Assembly: GCA_009841265.1 (NCBI GenBank)
Contig: VXMB01000014.1
Coordinates: 1 to 64,000, forward strand
Direction of reading: 5' to 3'
DNA: 64,000 nucleotides
Source of the DNA: Gemmatimonadota bacterium
GTDB lineage: Bacteria > JAAXHH01
The position numbers were made by a program, and so were the translations under genes. A model generated the notes under the pieces. The model ran no database searches, had not been told where the DNA came from, and saw nothing but the letters and a program-made list of their open reading frames with translations. The first letter of the stretch is position 1. Each line of letters starts with the position of its first letter. Shown piece after piece: positions 36,770 to 45,854 of the stretch.

Positions 36770-37810
36770 ATGGACGAACGGGACTTCCCGCTTACCGACC
36801 CCGACCGGCTCGACGAGGATGCCGAGTTCGACCGCGCGCTGCGGCCGGGCCGTTTCGATGAATTCCCCGGCCAGGAAAAGGCCAAGGCGGAGCTGCAGCT
36901 CTACATCGAGGCCGCGAAGACCCGCGGTGAGAACCATATCGACCACGTGCTGCTCCACGGGCCGCCCGGTTTGGGCAAGACCACACTGGCCACCATTCTC
37001 GCCAACGAGATGGGCGTGGAGATACGCCAGACCGCAGGGCCGGTCCTGGACAAGCCGGCAGACCTGGCGGGCCTGCTGACCAACCTGCAGCCGGGAGACG
37101 TGTTCTTCATTGACGAGATCCATCGCCTGAACCACGTGGTGGAAGAGCACATGTACGCGGCGATGGAGGATTTCAAGATCGACATCCTCGTGGACCGCGG
37201 ACCGAATGCCCGTTCCCTCGCCCTCAACCTGGACCATTTCACCCTGGTGGGCGCGACGACGCGCACGGGCCTGCTCACGGCGCCGCTCCTGGCGCGATTC
37301 GGGATCCCCATCCGCCTCGATTTCTACACGCCGGACGAGCTTTACCTGATCGTTGCCCGGGCGGCGGAAATCATCGGCGTGGAGACCGATGAATCCGGTG
37401 CGATGGAGATCGCCCTGCGGTCCAGGGGAACCCCCCGGATCGCCAACCGGTACCTGAAGCGGGTGCGGGACTACGCCCAGGTCAAGCGAGACGGCCGCAT
37501 TACCGGGGAGACCGCGAAGGCCGCCTTCGAAATGCTGGGCGTGGACCACATGGGGCTGGACGACATGAACCGGCTGATCCTCACGACCATCATCGAGAAG
37601 TACGAGGGGGGGCCCGTGGGCCTGAACACGCTGGCCGTGGCCGTGGGCGAGGAGAGCGGTACGCTCGAGGAGGTGTATGAACCCTTCCTCATCGTCCAGG
37701 GACTGATCAAGCGCACCCCCCGGGGCAGGGTGGCCACCGAGCTGGCGTACGACCACCTGGGATTCACGGCGCCGCCCAGGCCGCAGGCCGGACTGTTCGA
37801 CAATCCGTGA
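36770..37810 (+). CDS. ruvB: Holliday junction helicase motor RuvB
   Basis: A 346-aa AAA+ motor with Walker [12 protein letters not shown], Walker [10 protein letters not shown], sensor [11 protein letters not shown] and the arginine-finger region [12 protein letters not shown]. The usual first motif LRP appears as [16 protein letters not shown] follows the ruvA stop directly. The stop overlaps the queA GTG by 4 bases. Confidence 0.96.
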   Translation: MDERDFPLTDPDRLDEDAEFDRALRPGRFDEFPGQEKAKAELQLYIEAAKTRGENHIDHVLLHGPPGLGKTTLATILANEMGVEIRQTAGPVLDKPADLAGLLTNLQPGDVFFIDEIHRLNHVVEEHMYAAMEDFKIDILVDRGPNARSLALNLDHFTLVGATTRTGLLTAPLLARFGIPIRLDFYTPDELYLIVARAAEIIGVETDESGAMEIALRSRGTPRIANRYLKRVRDYAQVKRDGRITGETAKAAFEMLGVDHMGLDDMNRLILTTIIEKYEGGPVGLNTLAVAVGEESGTLEEVYEPFLIVQGLIKRTPRGRVATELAYDHLGFTAPPRPQAGLFDNP

Positions 37811-38928
37811 ATCTATCCGAATACGACTATACCCTGCCGGAAGACCTGATCGCCCAATACCCCGCCGAACCCAGCGACACGTCGAGGCTGATGGTGGTGC
37901 ACCGGCGCGGCGGCGAGATCGAACACCGGACCTTCCGGGATATCGTCGACTACCTGGCCCCGGCCGACACGCTGGTGCTTAACCGGACGCGGGTGATGCC
38001 GGCCAGGCTCCGTGGGGTGCGGCCGGAAACCGGCGGAAAGGTTGAAGTCGTATTGGTCCGTCCGATCCGCCCGGTACGCCCGGCACTCGATACCGCGCCC
38101 GACCGCGAACCCGCGCCAGCCAGCTGGGAAGCGCTGCTGAAGCCGTCCGCGCGGCTTGCGAAAGGGACGCGCCTGGAACTGGAGGGCGGCGCCCTGACCG
38201 CCACCGTGGAGGACGACCCCGGGAAGGAGATTCGCCGCGTCCGTTTCGATGGGGACGCGGACGTGGTCCGGGTCATCGAGCAGGTGGGCCGCACGCCGCT
38301 GCCGCCCTACATACACCGCGCGCCGGACGCGGAGGACCGGGACCGCTACCAGACGGTCTACGCGGAGGAATACGGCGCCGTGGCCGCGCCCACGGCCGGA
38401 CTGCATTTAACGGCACTCCTGCTGGATCGCATCCGTTCGCGGGGCACGGCCGTGGTGCCGGTCCTGCTCCACGTCGGACCGGGAACGTTCCAGCCGATCC
38501 GTACCGACGACGTGGCGGACCACGAGATGGATGCGGAATACTACCGGGTGGAAGCGCACCAGGCCGAAACGATCCAGAGCAGGCGGTACGCGGGTCGCGT
38601 AGTCGCCGTAGGGACGACGACCGTGCGCGTCCTGGAGACGCTCGCGGCGGGGGGCGTCGTCGCGGGAAGATCCGGGGGCGTGTCCGGGCCAGGCGGACCA
38701 GGTCTCGAACCGCGCCGGTACGAGGGCCTTACCCGGTGTTTCATCTATCCTCCATTTGAATTCAAGCTGGTCGACGCGCTGCTGACCAATTTCCACCTGC
38801 CGAAATCGACGCTCCTGCTACTGGTCAGCGCCTTCGCCGGGAGGGAGCTGATCCTTTCCGCGTACGAGGAAGCGGTCCGGGAGAAATACCGATTCTACAG
38901 CTATGGCGACGCCATGCTTATCGTCTGA
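37807..38928 (+). CDS. queA: S-adenosylmethionine:tRNA ribosyltransferase-isomerase
   Basis: A 373-aa queuosine-pathway enzyme. Signatures are [51 protein letters not shown] and [24 protein letters not shown]. An insertion with [11 protein letters not shown] and a Gly-rich one near residue 290 ([10 protein letters not shown]) interrupt the usual sequence. GTG 37807 overlaps the ruvB stop by 4 bases. Confidence 0.94.
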   Translation: MNLSEYDYTLPEDLIAQYPAEPSDTSRLMVVHRRGGEIEHRTFRDIVDYLAPADTLVLNRTRVMPARLRGVRPETGGKVEVVLVRPIRPVRPALDTAPDREPAPASWEALLKPSARLAKGTRLELEGGALTATVEDDPGKEIRRVRFDGDADVVRVIEQVGRTPLPPYIHRAPDAEDRDRYQTVYAEEYGAVAAPTAGLHLTALLLDRIRSRGTAVVPVLLHVGPGTFQPIRTDDVADHEMDAEYYRVEAHQAETIQSRRYAGRVVAVGTTTVRVLETLAAGGVVAGRSGGVSGPGGPGLEPRRYEGLTRCFIYPPFEFKLVDALLTNFHLPKSTLLLLVSAFAGRELILSAYEEAVREKYRFYSYGDAMLIV

Positions 38929-39097
38929 AGTAATTCGAATATATAAAAATCAAATACCTTTACATTTGTATTCGCGAACATATTTTGACTCGTTGAAAAC
39001 AGTTGGTCACTTACTGATCCAATAAGTGCCGTACCATATCGCTCGCGGCGGTCGAACCAGGCGGCGCTCCTGGCGGCCTTAACCAACGAGGGCGGAC
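38929..39097. other. AT-rich intergenic island after queA
   Basis: About 100 bases after the queA stop are strikingly AT-rich (atataaaaatcaaatacc and following), in contrast to GC-rich flanks. It includes the palindrome TTCGCGAA. The 3' part returns to high GC. A second AT-rich patch lies at 39510-39590. Likely promoter or terminator territory; no hairpin-plus-T terminator is convincing. Confidence 0.4.
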
Positions 39098-39481
39098 ATG
39101 ACCCCTGACGAGATTGGCGCGGCGTCCGCGTCCCGCGAGTACGTTGGCCTTGTCGATCCCCTGGCAGATGCCATCATCCTGGCTTGCGCCTTGCTGATCA
39201 TCCTCTTAACCTGGCGCGCCTGGAACCGGCGGACTCCTATCGGCGCGGTTTCGACCACGCCCTGGCCTGGAGACAGTGCGGATTCCGGCCGCGACCAGGG
39301 CAATCCGGCCCGGGACCGGGGTCCGGTCCGATTCCGCAAGATCCGTCGCGTCGAGGACGCCGTAAAATGGGCCCGCGCCATGCTGTGGCGCGTCATTTTG
39401 CTGGTGTTTTTCGTCGGGGCGATCCTCACGGCCGGAACCTCCGGAAGCCTGCTGGCCTGGTGGTATCTGGGCGGCCCCTGA
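39098..39481 (+). CDS. Small membrane protein of unknown function
   Basis: 127 aa with two hydrophobic segments: residues 23-41 (ADAIILACALLIILLTWRAW) and 96-123 (MLWRVILLVFFVGAILTAGT region). A charged Arg/Asp/Pro-rich linker joins them. Third codon positions are strongly G/C, supporting a real gene over the overlapping minus-strand reading. I recognise no family. It sits alone between queA and ispD. Confidence 0.65.
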   Translation: MTPDEIGAASASREYVGLVDPLADAIILACALLIILLTWRAWNRRTPIGAVSTTPWPGDSADSGRDQGNPARDRGPVRFRKIRRVEDAVKWARAMLWRVILLVFFVGAILTAGTSGSLLAWWYLGGP

Positions 39482-39652
39482 TCCGGGGATGGTCCGTCCT
39501 CGCCCCGGATTTTTGAATCGATCTCCAAAATAACATTCAAATTCCTTCACGTGTTTGCTTTAATTTGTATTCATTAATGCAGGATCGCAGAAGAGCGCGT
39601 CCCCCGGCACCCGCGCCCGACGCTCGATTCGGCTTGGAAGGAGGCATTGCCG

Positions 39653-40351
39653 TTGAATTCGGTCATGGGCATCATACCCGCCGCCGGAACCGGCCTGCGC
39701 ATGCGGTCGGTCGAGGAGAAACCGTATATCGCGATCGGCGGGAGGTCGATCCTGACCCATACCCTTGCCGTCTTCGAAGCGTGCCCGGCCGTGGAGGGCT
39801 ACGTGGTGGTGGTGGAGCCGTCCCGGGTAGCGTCTTGCCGGGAGCATCTGGCCGGACCGGGCGGCGCCCATCCGAAGCTGGCCGATGTGGTCGCCGGCGG
39901 AAGCACGCGCCAGGAGTCGGTCTACCGCGGCCTGATGGCTCTTGACGAGGGCATCGGGGCCGTGTTGATTCACGACGCGGCGCGGCCCTGCGTCGAACAG
40001 GGCGCGCTTGAAGCTTCCGTCCTCGAGGGAGCCAGGCACGGCGCCGTGATATCGGCCACCCCGGCCACGGATACGATGAAGATCATTCGGGATGGCGTGG
40101 TCGAGGCGACCCCGGACCGGTCGGCGCTCTGGCGGGCGCAGACGCCGCAGACCTTCGCATACCGGATCCTGCGGGCGGCCCATGAACGGGCGCGCGAAGA
40201 AGGCTACGTGGGTACCGACGACGCCGAACTGGTGGAACGGGCCGGATACGTGGTGCGGGTGCTGGAGGGCAGTCCCGACAATATCAAGGTGACCACGGCG
40301 GAGGACCTGGAAATCGCCGAGCGCATATTGCGGCGGCAGGGGCGGATCTGA
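39653..40351 (+). CDS. ispD: 2-C-methyl-D-erythritol 4-phosphate cytidylyltransferase
   Basis: About 232 aa. The nucleotide-binding loop is GIIPAAGTGLRM, followed by EEKPYIAIGGRSIL, VAGGSTRQESVYRGL, VLIHDAARP and LWRAQTPQTF. It makes CDP-methylerythritol in the MEP isoprenoid pathway. TTG 39653 is chosen because AAGGAGG at 39638-39644 lies 8 bases upstream; TTG 39647 is too close and ATG 39665 is a shorter alternative. ispF follows 39 bases on. Confidence 0.93.
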   Translation: MNSVMGIIPAAGTGLRMRSVEEKPYIAIGGRSILTHTLAVFEACPAVEGYVVVVEPSRVASCREHLAGPGGAHPKLADVVAGGSTRQESVYRGLMALDEGIGAVLIHDAARPCVEQGALEASVLEGARHGAVISATPATDTMKIIRDGVVEATPDRSALWRAQTPQTFAYRILRAAHERAREEGYVGTDDAELVERAGYVVRVLEGSPDNIKVTTAEDLEIAERILRRQGRI

Positions 40352-40390
40352 CTGTGCGGCAACCGAAAATCGACGAACGAGGCTCAGGAC

Positions 40391-40882
40391 ATGGATGATA
40401 TACGCGCAGGTACCGGCTACGACGTCCACGCCTTCGCGGAAGGCAGGCCCCTCGTGCTGGGCGGCGTGACCATACCCCACGAACGCGGGCTGCAGGGCCA
40501 CTCGGACGCGGACGTGCTTTCGCACGCCATCGGCGACGCTATGCTGGGCGCGGCCGGGCTGGGAGACATCGGGATTCACTTCCCGGATACCGACGCCCGT
40601 TACCGCGGGATTTCCAGCCTTGTTCTGCTCCAACGGATTGTTGACGCACTGGGTGAATCCGGTTATACTATATCGAATGTGGACGCCACCGTCGTCGCGG
40701 AACGTCCGAAACTGTCGCCCTACGTGTCACAGATGCGCAGCCGGATCGGCGAAGCCCTCGGACTCCCGGACGACCGCGTGTCGATCAAGGCCACAACTTC
40801 AGAGAGACTCGGATTCACGGGACGGGAAGAAGGCATCGCGGCCCACGCCGTGGTACTGATCCGTTCCGCTGACGGCGGGTGA
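40391..40882 (+). CDS. ispF: 2-C-methyl-D-erythritol 2,4-cyclodiphosphate synthase
   Basis: 163 aa. The metal-binding DVH is in GTGYDVHAF; then comes GLQGHSDADVLSHAIGDA, with the third zinc histidine, GDIGIHFPDTD, and the C-terminal ATTSERLGFTGREEGIA. It cyclises the MEP-pathway intermediate. The last codons run into the first copy of the parA-upstream repeat. Confidence 0.95.
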   Translation: MDDIRAGTGYDVHAFAEGRPLVLGGVTIPHERGLQGHSDADVLSHAIGDAMLGAAGLGDIGIHFPDTDARYRGISSLVLLQRIVDALGESGYTISNVDATVVAERPKLSPYVSQMRSRIGEALGLPDDRVSIKATTSERLGFTGREEGIAAHAVVLIRSADGG

Positions 40883-40951
40883 CCTGCGTTATTTGCGTTT
40901 AAAAATGGCGGGTGACCTGCGTTTATTTAAGGACGGCGGGTGATTTGTGTT
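40874..40951 (+). repeat. Three imperfect direct repeats GGCGGGTGACCTGCGTT upstream of parA
   Basis: Copies start at 40874, 40907 and 40935. The first two are identical over 17 bases; the third reads GGCGGGTGATTTGTGTT. Spacings are 33 and 28 bases. AT-rich stretches (TTTAAAAAT, TTTATTTAA) separate them. They fill the ispF-parA gap just before the parA start at 40985, so they may serve as operator or ParA/ParB-related sites. Confidence 0.75.
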
Positions 40952-40984
40952 TTCGCGCGCCGCCGTGCCGCCGTAAGGTATTTC

Positions 40985-41788
40985 ATGGGCAAGGTCATTT
41001 CGATAGCGAATCAGAAGGGCGGGGTGGGCAAGACGACGACGTCCGTCAACCTTTCCGCCTGCCTGGGGGTCGCGGAGAAGAAGACGCTGCTGGTCGACCT
41101 GGACCCGCAGTCGAACGCCACGTCGGGACTCGGCCTGCAGGACCGGACGCTGGACGTGACGATTTACGAAGTCCTGCTGGACGAGCGCGACATCGGGGAA
41201 GCCGTCCAGCAGACCGAGATCCCCGCGCTCCACGCCGTCCCGGCCCATCGGCGGCTGGTCGGCGCCGAAATCGAGCTGGTGTCGGCCATCGCCCGGGAAC
41301 GGAAACTGGAAGAGGCGATCAAGCCCATACGCGACGAGTACGAGTACATCCTGATCGACTGCCCGCCCTCCCTGAGCCTGCTTACCCTGAACGCCCTCAC
41401 GGCGGCCGACTCGGTGTTGATTCCCATACAGTGCGAGTATTATGCCCTCGAGGGACTCGGGCAGCTGCTCAATTCGATCCGAAAGATCCAGAAGCACCTG
41501 AACCGCAACCTGAAGATCGAAGGCATCCTCCTGACGATGTACGACAGGCGGCTCAATCTCTCGAGACAGATCGAGGTGGAAGCCAAGCAGTATTTCGCGG
41601 ACAAGGTCTACCAGACCACCATCCCGAGAAACGTCCGGTTGAGCGAAGCGCCGAGTTTCGGGAGTCCGATCATCCTCTACGATATTCTCTCGTCTGGCGC
41701 GGAAAGCTATATGAATCTGGCCAGAGAGGTGATGGCCAATGGCAGCCAGGAAAGCGCTGGGACGGGGGCTGGAAGCGCTGATTCCTGA
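40985..41788 (+). CDS. parA: Chromosome-partitioning ATPase ParA/Soj
   Basis: 267 aa. The deviant Walker A is KGGVGKTTTSVNL; then come LLVDLDPQSNATSGLG and the Walker B region YILIDCPPSLSLLTLNAL. It binds DNA non-specifically in the ATP dimer state and moves ParB-bound origins. ATG 40985 (GKVISIANQ) is used; a longer reading to 40940 runs through the repeat. The 3' end overlaps parB by 50 bases. Confidence 0.95.
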   Translation: MGKVISIANQKGGVGKTTTSVNLSACLGVAEKKTLLVDLDPQSNATSGLGLQDRTLDVTIYEVLLDERDIGEAVQQTEIPALHAVPAHRRLVGAEIELVSAIARERKLEEAIKPIRDEYEYILIDCPPSLSLLTLNALTAADSVLIPIQCEYYALEGLGQLLNSIRKIQKHLNRNLKIEGILLTMYDRRLNLSRQIEVEAKQYFADKVYQTTIPRNVRLSEAPSFGSPIILYDILSSGAESYMNLAREVMANGSQESAGTGAGSADS

Positions 41789-42599
41789 CCTTCCGGACGA
41801 CCAGGAAGGCCGGCAAAGCGTGCTCCAGGTGCCGATAGACCGGATTTCGGCCAATCCTTACCAACCGAGGCAGTCCTTCGACCAGGCCAGGCTCGACGAA
41901 CTGGCCCGGTCCATCCTCGAAAAGGGCGTAATCCAGCCGGTCACCGTCCGCCGGAAGAACGGGCAGGAAGAATACGAACTGATCGCCGGGGAACGGAGGC
42001 TGCGGGCCGCCAGGCAAACGGGCTACCAGACCATACCGGCCATCGTCATGGCGGTTTCATCTCCCGAAGAAATGATGGAACTGTCGCTGATCGAGAACAT
42101 CCAGCGGGACGACCTGAACCCGATCCACGAGGCCCGGGCGTATCTCAGGTTGCAGGAAGAATGCCACCTCACCCAGGAGGAAGTCGCCACACGGGTTGGG
42201 AAGAACAGGACGACGGTGGCCAACACGCTCCGGCTGCTGAAACTGCCGGCCGAGGTCCAGAAATGCCTCCTGGCCGACGAGATCACCATGGGCCACGCGC
42301 GGGCGCTGCTCGGTCTTGAAAACCGTACGGAACAGGCCGAGTTGTGCAAGCAGGTCGTAAAGAAGGGCCTATCGGTCCGCAAGGTGGAAGAACTGGTCAA
42401 GAAACGCTACGAGGAGAAGCGGGAAAGCGCCCCGGCGCGCAAGCCCCACGACCTCGCGGCCGCCGAGTCCATCATGCAGCGCATACTCGGCACGAAGGTG
42501 AACATCAATCGCAGGCAGCACAAGGGGAAGATCGAAATCGAGTTCTATTCCACGGACGACCTGAACCGCATCCTCGAACTGCTGAAAGTCCGACTGTGA
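41739..42599 (+). CDS. parB: Chromosome-partitioning protein ParB/Spo0J
   Basis: 286 aa. It opens with the ParA-activating RKALGRGLEALI, then has the CTP-binding motifs ISANPYQPRQSFD, GERRLRAARQ and LIENIQRDDLNPIHEA. The HTH is LTQEEVATRVGKNRTTVANTLRLL, and a C-terminal dimerisation region follows. I searched for the canonical parS palindrome TGTTTCACGTGAAACA and did not see one in the window. Confidence 0.95.
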   Translation: MAARKALGRGLEALIPDLPDDQEGRQSVLQVPIDRISANPYQPRQSFDQARLDELARSILEKGVIQPVTVRRKNGQEEYELIAGERRLRAARQTGYQTIPAIVMAVSSPEEMMELSLIENIQRDDLNPIHEARAYLRLQEECHLTQEEVATRVGKNRTTVANTLRLLKLPAEVQKCLLADEITMGHARALLGLENRTEQAELCKQVVKKGLSVRKVEELVKKRYEEKRESAPARKPHDLAAAESIMQRILGTKVNINRRQHKGKIEIEFYSTDDLNRILELLKVRL

Positions 42600-42660
42600 T
42601 ACGCGCCTGACCCCGCACACGCCCCACGCCCGTTCAGCCCCGTTATTTTGCCGATATCCG

Positions 42661-42688
42661 TTGACTTTTCGGGCCGGCGGACTATATT
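42661..42688 (+). promoter_or_regulatory. Sigma-70-like promoter for the M23/bactofilin unit
   Basis: TTGACT (42661-42666) and TATATT (42683-42688) are separated by 16 bases and lie about 75 bases before the peptidase start. Each box matches five of six consensus bases. It implies a new transcript start after parB. Confidence 0.5.
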
Positions 42689-42764
42689 TATGCTGTTGCG
42701 CCGAATCCGTCGAGAGGCGTAACGGAGCAAGGGAGGTACGCACGTATCCGGGGCGGTGTCGGCC

Positions 42765-43691
42765 ATGTTCAGAATGCACTGGATGACATTGGTTTTCGTC
42801 TCCGACCGATCGGGCCGTGCGCACGAACTGCGCATGCCGCGGTTCCTGTTCGGCGCGCTCGTCGTAGTGATCGGCCTGTGCGTACTCGCGCCCGTGGCTT
42901 TCCTGGTCCTTCCGGCGGGTATAGTCGACGTTACTTTCGGTCATTCCTGGAAAGCACAGATGCAGTCGGTGGAGGACAAGTCCACGGAACTGGCCCGGCA
43001 ACTGGAGGAATTGAAGGACACCGCCAGAACCATTCGCAGGCTGGCGGGCGTAGAGTCGATTGATTCGGGATACCTGGCGCGCGTGGACGATGAAACCAGC
43101 CATCGGCCGGCCTGGTCCGACCTGACCGCCCGCCGGGACGGGTTACCCTTCCTGGCGGATGACGGCCTGCCGGAGGAGGCTGCGGTCAACCTGGCCGGTC
43201 TGGCAGGTCAGGCCACCGTTGACGGCGCGGCCGCCGCGGAAAGCGAAAGCGCGGCGCTGTTCCGGTACGTGCCGTCCATATGGCCCGTGGCGGGCTGGGT
43301 GACCCGGGAGTTTCAATCCGGGGAAGACTCGATCGTCGCGAGGCATTTCGGCCTGGACGTCGCCGCCCGCGAAAGTACGCCGGTCGTGTCCACGGCCGAC
43401 GGGATCGTGACGTTCGCGGACTGGGACCAGAACCTGGGCTGGCTGGTCAAGATCGATCACGGATATGATATGTCGACGCGTTACGGTCACAACGCCCGGC
43501 TGCGCGTCGACCTCGGCCAGGCGGTCCGCAGAGGGCAGATCATCGCCCTGGTCGGGAATACGGGCCGAAGTACGGCGCCGCATCTGCATTACGAGGTCTG
43601 GAAAGACGACGTTCCCGTAGATCCCCGCGGCTACCTGCCCGAGGTCATCCACTGGGACGATCTGCTGGTGAGCCTGCGAACGCAACGCTGA
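42765..43691 (+). CDS. M23-family peptidoglycan peptidase (membrane-anchored)
   Basis: About 308 aa. A membrane anchor (FLFGALVVVIGLCVLAPVAFLVL, residues about 27-49) is followed by a coiled-coil stretch (MQSVEDKSTELARQLEELKDTA). The C-terminal LytM/M23 domain has the zinc ligands in RHFGLDVAA (H and D) and HLHYEV. It probably trims peptide crosslinks in the periplasm. Neighbouring bactofilin suggests a cell-shape role, as described for bactofilin-linked M23 enzymes. ATG 42765 is chosen; GTG 42756 is possible. Confidence 0.9.
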   Translation: MFRMHWMTLVFVSDRSGRAHELRMPRFLFGALVVVIGLCVLAPVAFLVLPAGIVDVTFGHSWKAQMQSVEDKSTELARQLEELKDTARTIRRLAGVESIDSGYLARVDDETSHRPAWSDLTARRDGLPFLADDGLPEEAAVNLAGLAGQATVDGAAAAESESAALFRYVPSIWPVAGWVTREFQSGEDSIVARHFGLDVAARESTPVVSTADGIVTFADWDQNLGWLVKIDHGYDMSTRYGHNARLRVDLGQAVRRGQIIALVGNTGRSTAPHLHYEVWKDDVPVDPRGYLPEVIHWDDLLVSLRTQR

Positions 43692-43770
43692 CCCGTTCAG
43701 ATCAGGCAGTCCAGGCAGACCAGGCAGTCCAGGCGGCCCATCAGGCGCAAGACGAATCCAGGAGTGCGGT

Positions 43771-44235
43771 ATGACGATCATAGCCAAAGGCGCTGAAATG
43801 AACGGCTCGATGGACGTAGAGGGCAATGTCCGGGTAGACGGCACCGTGCACGGCGACGTGAAAGCCACCGAAGGAGTCGAGGTAGGCAAGACCGGCCGGA
43901 TCGTCGGATCGTCCATAGAATCCAAGACCGCGGTCATTCATGGTTACGTGGAAAGCCACCTTATCGTTTCACAACACATTCTCCTGGGCGGCAAATCCAC
44001 CCTGGTCGGCGACTTGAACACCAAGACCCTCGTCATCGAGGAAGGGGCGGTCTTCCACGGGAATTCGGCCATGATGGACGAACCCGCCGAATCGGACCGG
44101 GTGAGCCAGGCAGGCCGCGCGAACCAGACGGACCAGGCGGACCAGGCGGACCAGAAGAATCAGACGGATCAGGTGGACGGCGGAGACGACGCCGCATCCG
44201 GTTCGTCCGGTACTCGATATTCCTACGAGCGTTGA
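43771..44235 (+). CDS. Bactofilin (polymer-forming cytoskeletal protein)
   Basis: 154 aa. The beta-helix core runs from about residue 4 to 106 (GSMDVEGNVRVDGTVHGDVKA and later repeats of VxGxVxG type). The tail is a low-complexity Q/D/T stretch (TDQADQADQKNQTDQ) encoded by near-tandem 9-bp repeats. It forms non-nucleotide filaments at the membrane and often recruits wall enzymes. It lies 79 bp after the M23 gene. Confidence 0.93.
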   Translation: MTIIAKGAEMNGSMDVEGNVRVDGTVHGDVKATEGVEVGKTGRIVGSSIESKTAVIHGYVESHLIVSQHILLGGKSTLVGDLNTKTLVIEEGAVFHGNSAMMDEPAESDRVSQAGRANQTDQADQADQKNQTDQVDGGDDAASGSSGTRYSYER

Positions 44236-44245
44236 CTGATGGTCT

Positions 44246-44515
44246 ATGGCACGGGACACGCAGGGAAAATGGCAGTACATGAGGGAAGCCGGGGAGCTCG
44301 CCGTAATCGGCCTGACCCTGGTATTCGCCACCGCGATCGGGTACTTCCTGGGTCACCAGGTCGAACGGGTCTGGCCTGAGTGGAAGCCCTGGGGCGGCGT
44401 CGTCGGCGCCATGCTCGGGGTCGTGGCCGGGTTCCTGGAGATGGCGAGGACGCTGAAACGGCTGAACAGGAAGATCGAAGCGGCGGAACGGGAGAGAGAT
44501 GGCGGAAAGCATTGA
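44246..44515 (+). CDS. atpZ: AtpZ/AtpI-like ATP synthase accessory membrane protein
   Basis: 89 aa with two hydrophobic segments: residues 18-37 (ELAVIGLTLVFATAIGYFLG) and 50-67 (GGVVGAMLGVVAGFLEMA). A charged C-terminal helix follows. It matches the small AtpZ-type protein encoded before atpI in many operons. Its 3' end overlaps the next gene by 17 bases. Confidence 0.8.
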   Translation: MARDTQGKWQYMREAGELAVIGLTLVFATAIGYFLGHQVERVWPEWKPWGGVVGAMLGVVAGFLEMARTLKRLNRKIEAAERERDGGKH

Positions 44516-44960
44516 ACATGACGGCGAACCACTAAGGCGGTTCCTGCCCCGCGTCTACCGGATCTGCGCCGTGCTGACCATCGTCGGCACCATCGCGGCG
44601 CGGGTGGCGGGCGCGGACCTGCTTGCCGTCAATTTCTTCGTCGGGTCGCTGATCGGGCTGATGATGCTCTATGTCACGGCCTGGCTGGTCCGCCGTTTCG
44701 TGACACCCGGCGAGCAGATCAAGCGGAACCGCAACAAGCTGTTCCTGCTGCTGATGGCCAAGCTGCCGCTGCTGGGGATCGTGCTCTATTTCGTGACGTC
44801 GGGGAACTGGTTCCACCCCATCGGGTTGCTGACGGGCGTGTCCCTGATTCCCTTCACACTGACCCTGTGTGGCCTCGTCCTGGTCATGAGACAGGGTTCA
44901 TCGGATAATCGGGCAGGCTGGACCGCCGTGTTGAGCAAGCCGAAGCGGTCGTACCGGTAA
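44499..44960 (+). CDS. atpI: ATP synthase I-like protein
   Basis: 153 aa with four hydrophobic segments (about residues 21-40, 46-66, 83-105 and 110-132). It fits the ATP synthase I family, which helps c-ring assembly. It sits between atpZ and atpB, with AAGGAGG of atpB directly after its stop. Confidence 0.8.
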   Translation: MAESIEHDGEPLRRFLPRVYRICAVLTIVGTIAARVAGADLLAVNFFVGSLIGLMMLYVTAWLVRRFVTPGEQIKRNRNKLFLLLMAKLPLLGIVLYFVTSGNWFHPIGLLTGVSLIPFTLTLCGLVLVMRQGSSDNRAGWTAVLSKPKRSYR

Positions 44961-44972
44961 GGAGGTTGTCCT

Positions 44973-45785
44973 TTGACTGGTCCGTGGTCGAGTGTCCTCT
45001 CTCTGGAGATGGCGTCCGAGGGAGGAAGCGGTGAAGCGCACTACTCGATTCTACATGGGTTATTCTACCTGCTGGGCCCGCTGGCCGACTGGATCCCCCA
45101 ACCCGTCAGGCAGCCGGATCTCCTGCTGAACACCCTGCTGGTCTTCGTTATTGTCATCGTCCTCGTAACCATCGCGGTAAGATCGTTCAAGCGCATTCCC
45201 GAAGGTTCGGTCCAGACGCTATTCGAGATGGCCGTCGAGGGACTGACCGGGTTCTTCCTCAACATCGTCGGGGAGCGCGGCCGGAAGTACATACCCTTTT
45301 TCGCCTCCTTCTTCATCTACATCTGGTTCATGAACATGCTGGGCGTCATTCCCGGCATGCAGTCGCCCACCGCCGATCTGAACACCACGCTCGGATTCGC
45401 CCTGATCTCCATCGTATCGGCCCATCTCATCGGCCTGCGCGAGATCGGACTCAAGGCCTATCTCTGGCATTTCTGGGGCGAACCCAAGTGGATGGGCGTG
45501 CTCATGTGCCCGCTTCATATCGTGGGCGAGTTCGCCAAGGTCATCTCCCTGTCGATCCGCCTCTTCGGCAACGTGTTCGGAGAAGAGATGATCGTACTGG
45601 TGCTGCTGGGCCTGTCTCCGGTGTTTCTTATCGGCGCCCTCGAGGTGCCCTTCGTGCCGATGCAGGTTCCGATGTTGATGTTCGGCGTGTTTTCGGGAAC
45701 GGTCCAGGCGATGATCTTCTCGGTGCTGAGCGCCGTGTACGTGGCCCAGTTCCTGGATCACGACCACGGGGAGGAAGACCACTGA
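44973..45785 (+). CDS. atpB: ATP synthase subunit a
   Basis: 270 aa with six or so membrane segments. The essential arginine lies in SLSIRLFGNVFGEEM. TTG 44973 has AAGGAGG 7 bases upstream and is the preferred start; ATG 45009 would be shorter. It forms the ion half-channels of the Fo motor. Confidence 0.94.
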   Translation: MTGPWSSVLSLEMASEGGSGEAHYSILHGLFYLLGPLADWIPQPVRQPDLLLNTLLVFVIVIVLVTIAVRSFKRIPEGSVQTLFEMAVEGLTGFFLNIVGERGRKYIPFFASFFIYIWFMNMLGVIPGMQSPTADLNTTLGFALISIVSAHLIGLREIGLKAYLWHFWGEPKWMGVLMCPLHIVGEFAKVISLSIRLFGNVFGEEMIVLVLLGLSPVFLIGALEVPFVPMQVPMLMFGVFSGTVQAMIFSVLSAVYVAQFLDHDHGEEDH

Positions 45786-45854
45786 TTCAGAGATTTTGAT
45801 ATAGATGTTTGATTTTGTTGTAGTTCATTCTCCATTCCGAAAGGAGCTCGCTTC

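Noticed and set aside
38929..38990. Terminator after queA
   Set aside because: CGAATA and TATTCG can pair but the loop is long and the stem weak; no T-tract follows at the right place.
39079..39540. Minus-strand reading of 153 aa overlapping the small membrane protein
   Set aside because: The plus-strand reading has strong G/C third positions, hydrophobic segments and a start near a weak ribosome site. The minus reading has no recognised features.
40985..44000. parS site near parAB
   Set aside because: A gtttcac half-site at about 43967 is not followed by the other arm, so it is not a parS palindrome.
44246..44960. Novel two-gene membrane system before atpB
   Set aside because: Size, helix pattern and position identify them as the AtpZ- and AtpI-type accessory proteins known from many ATP synthase operons.
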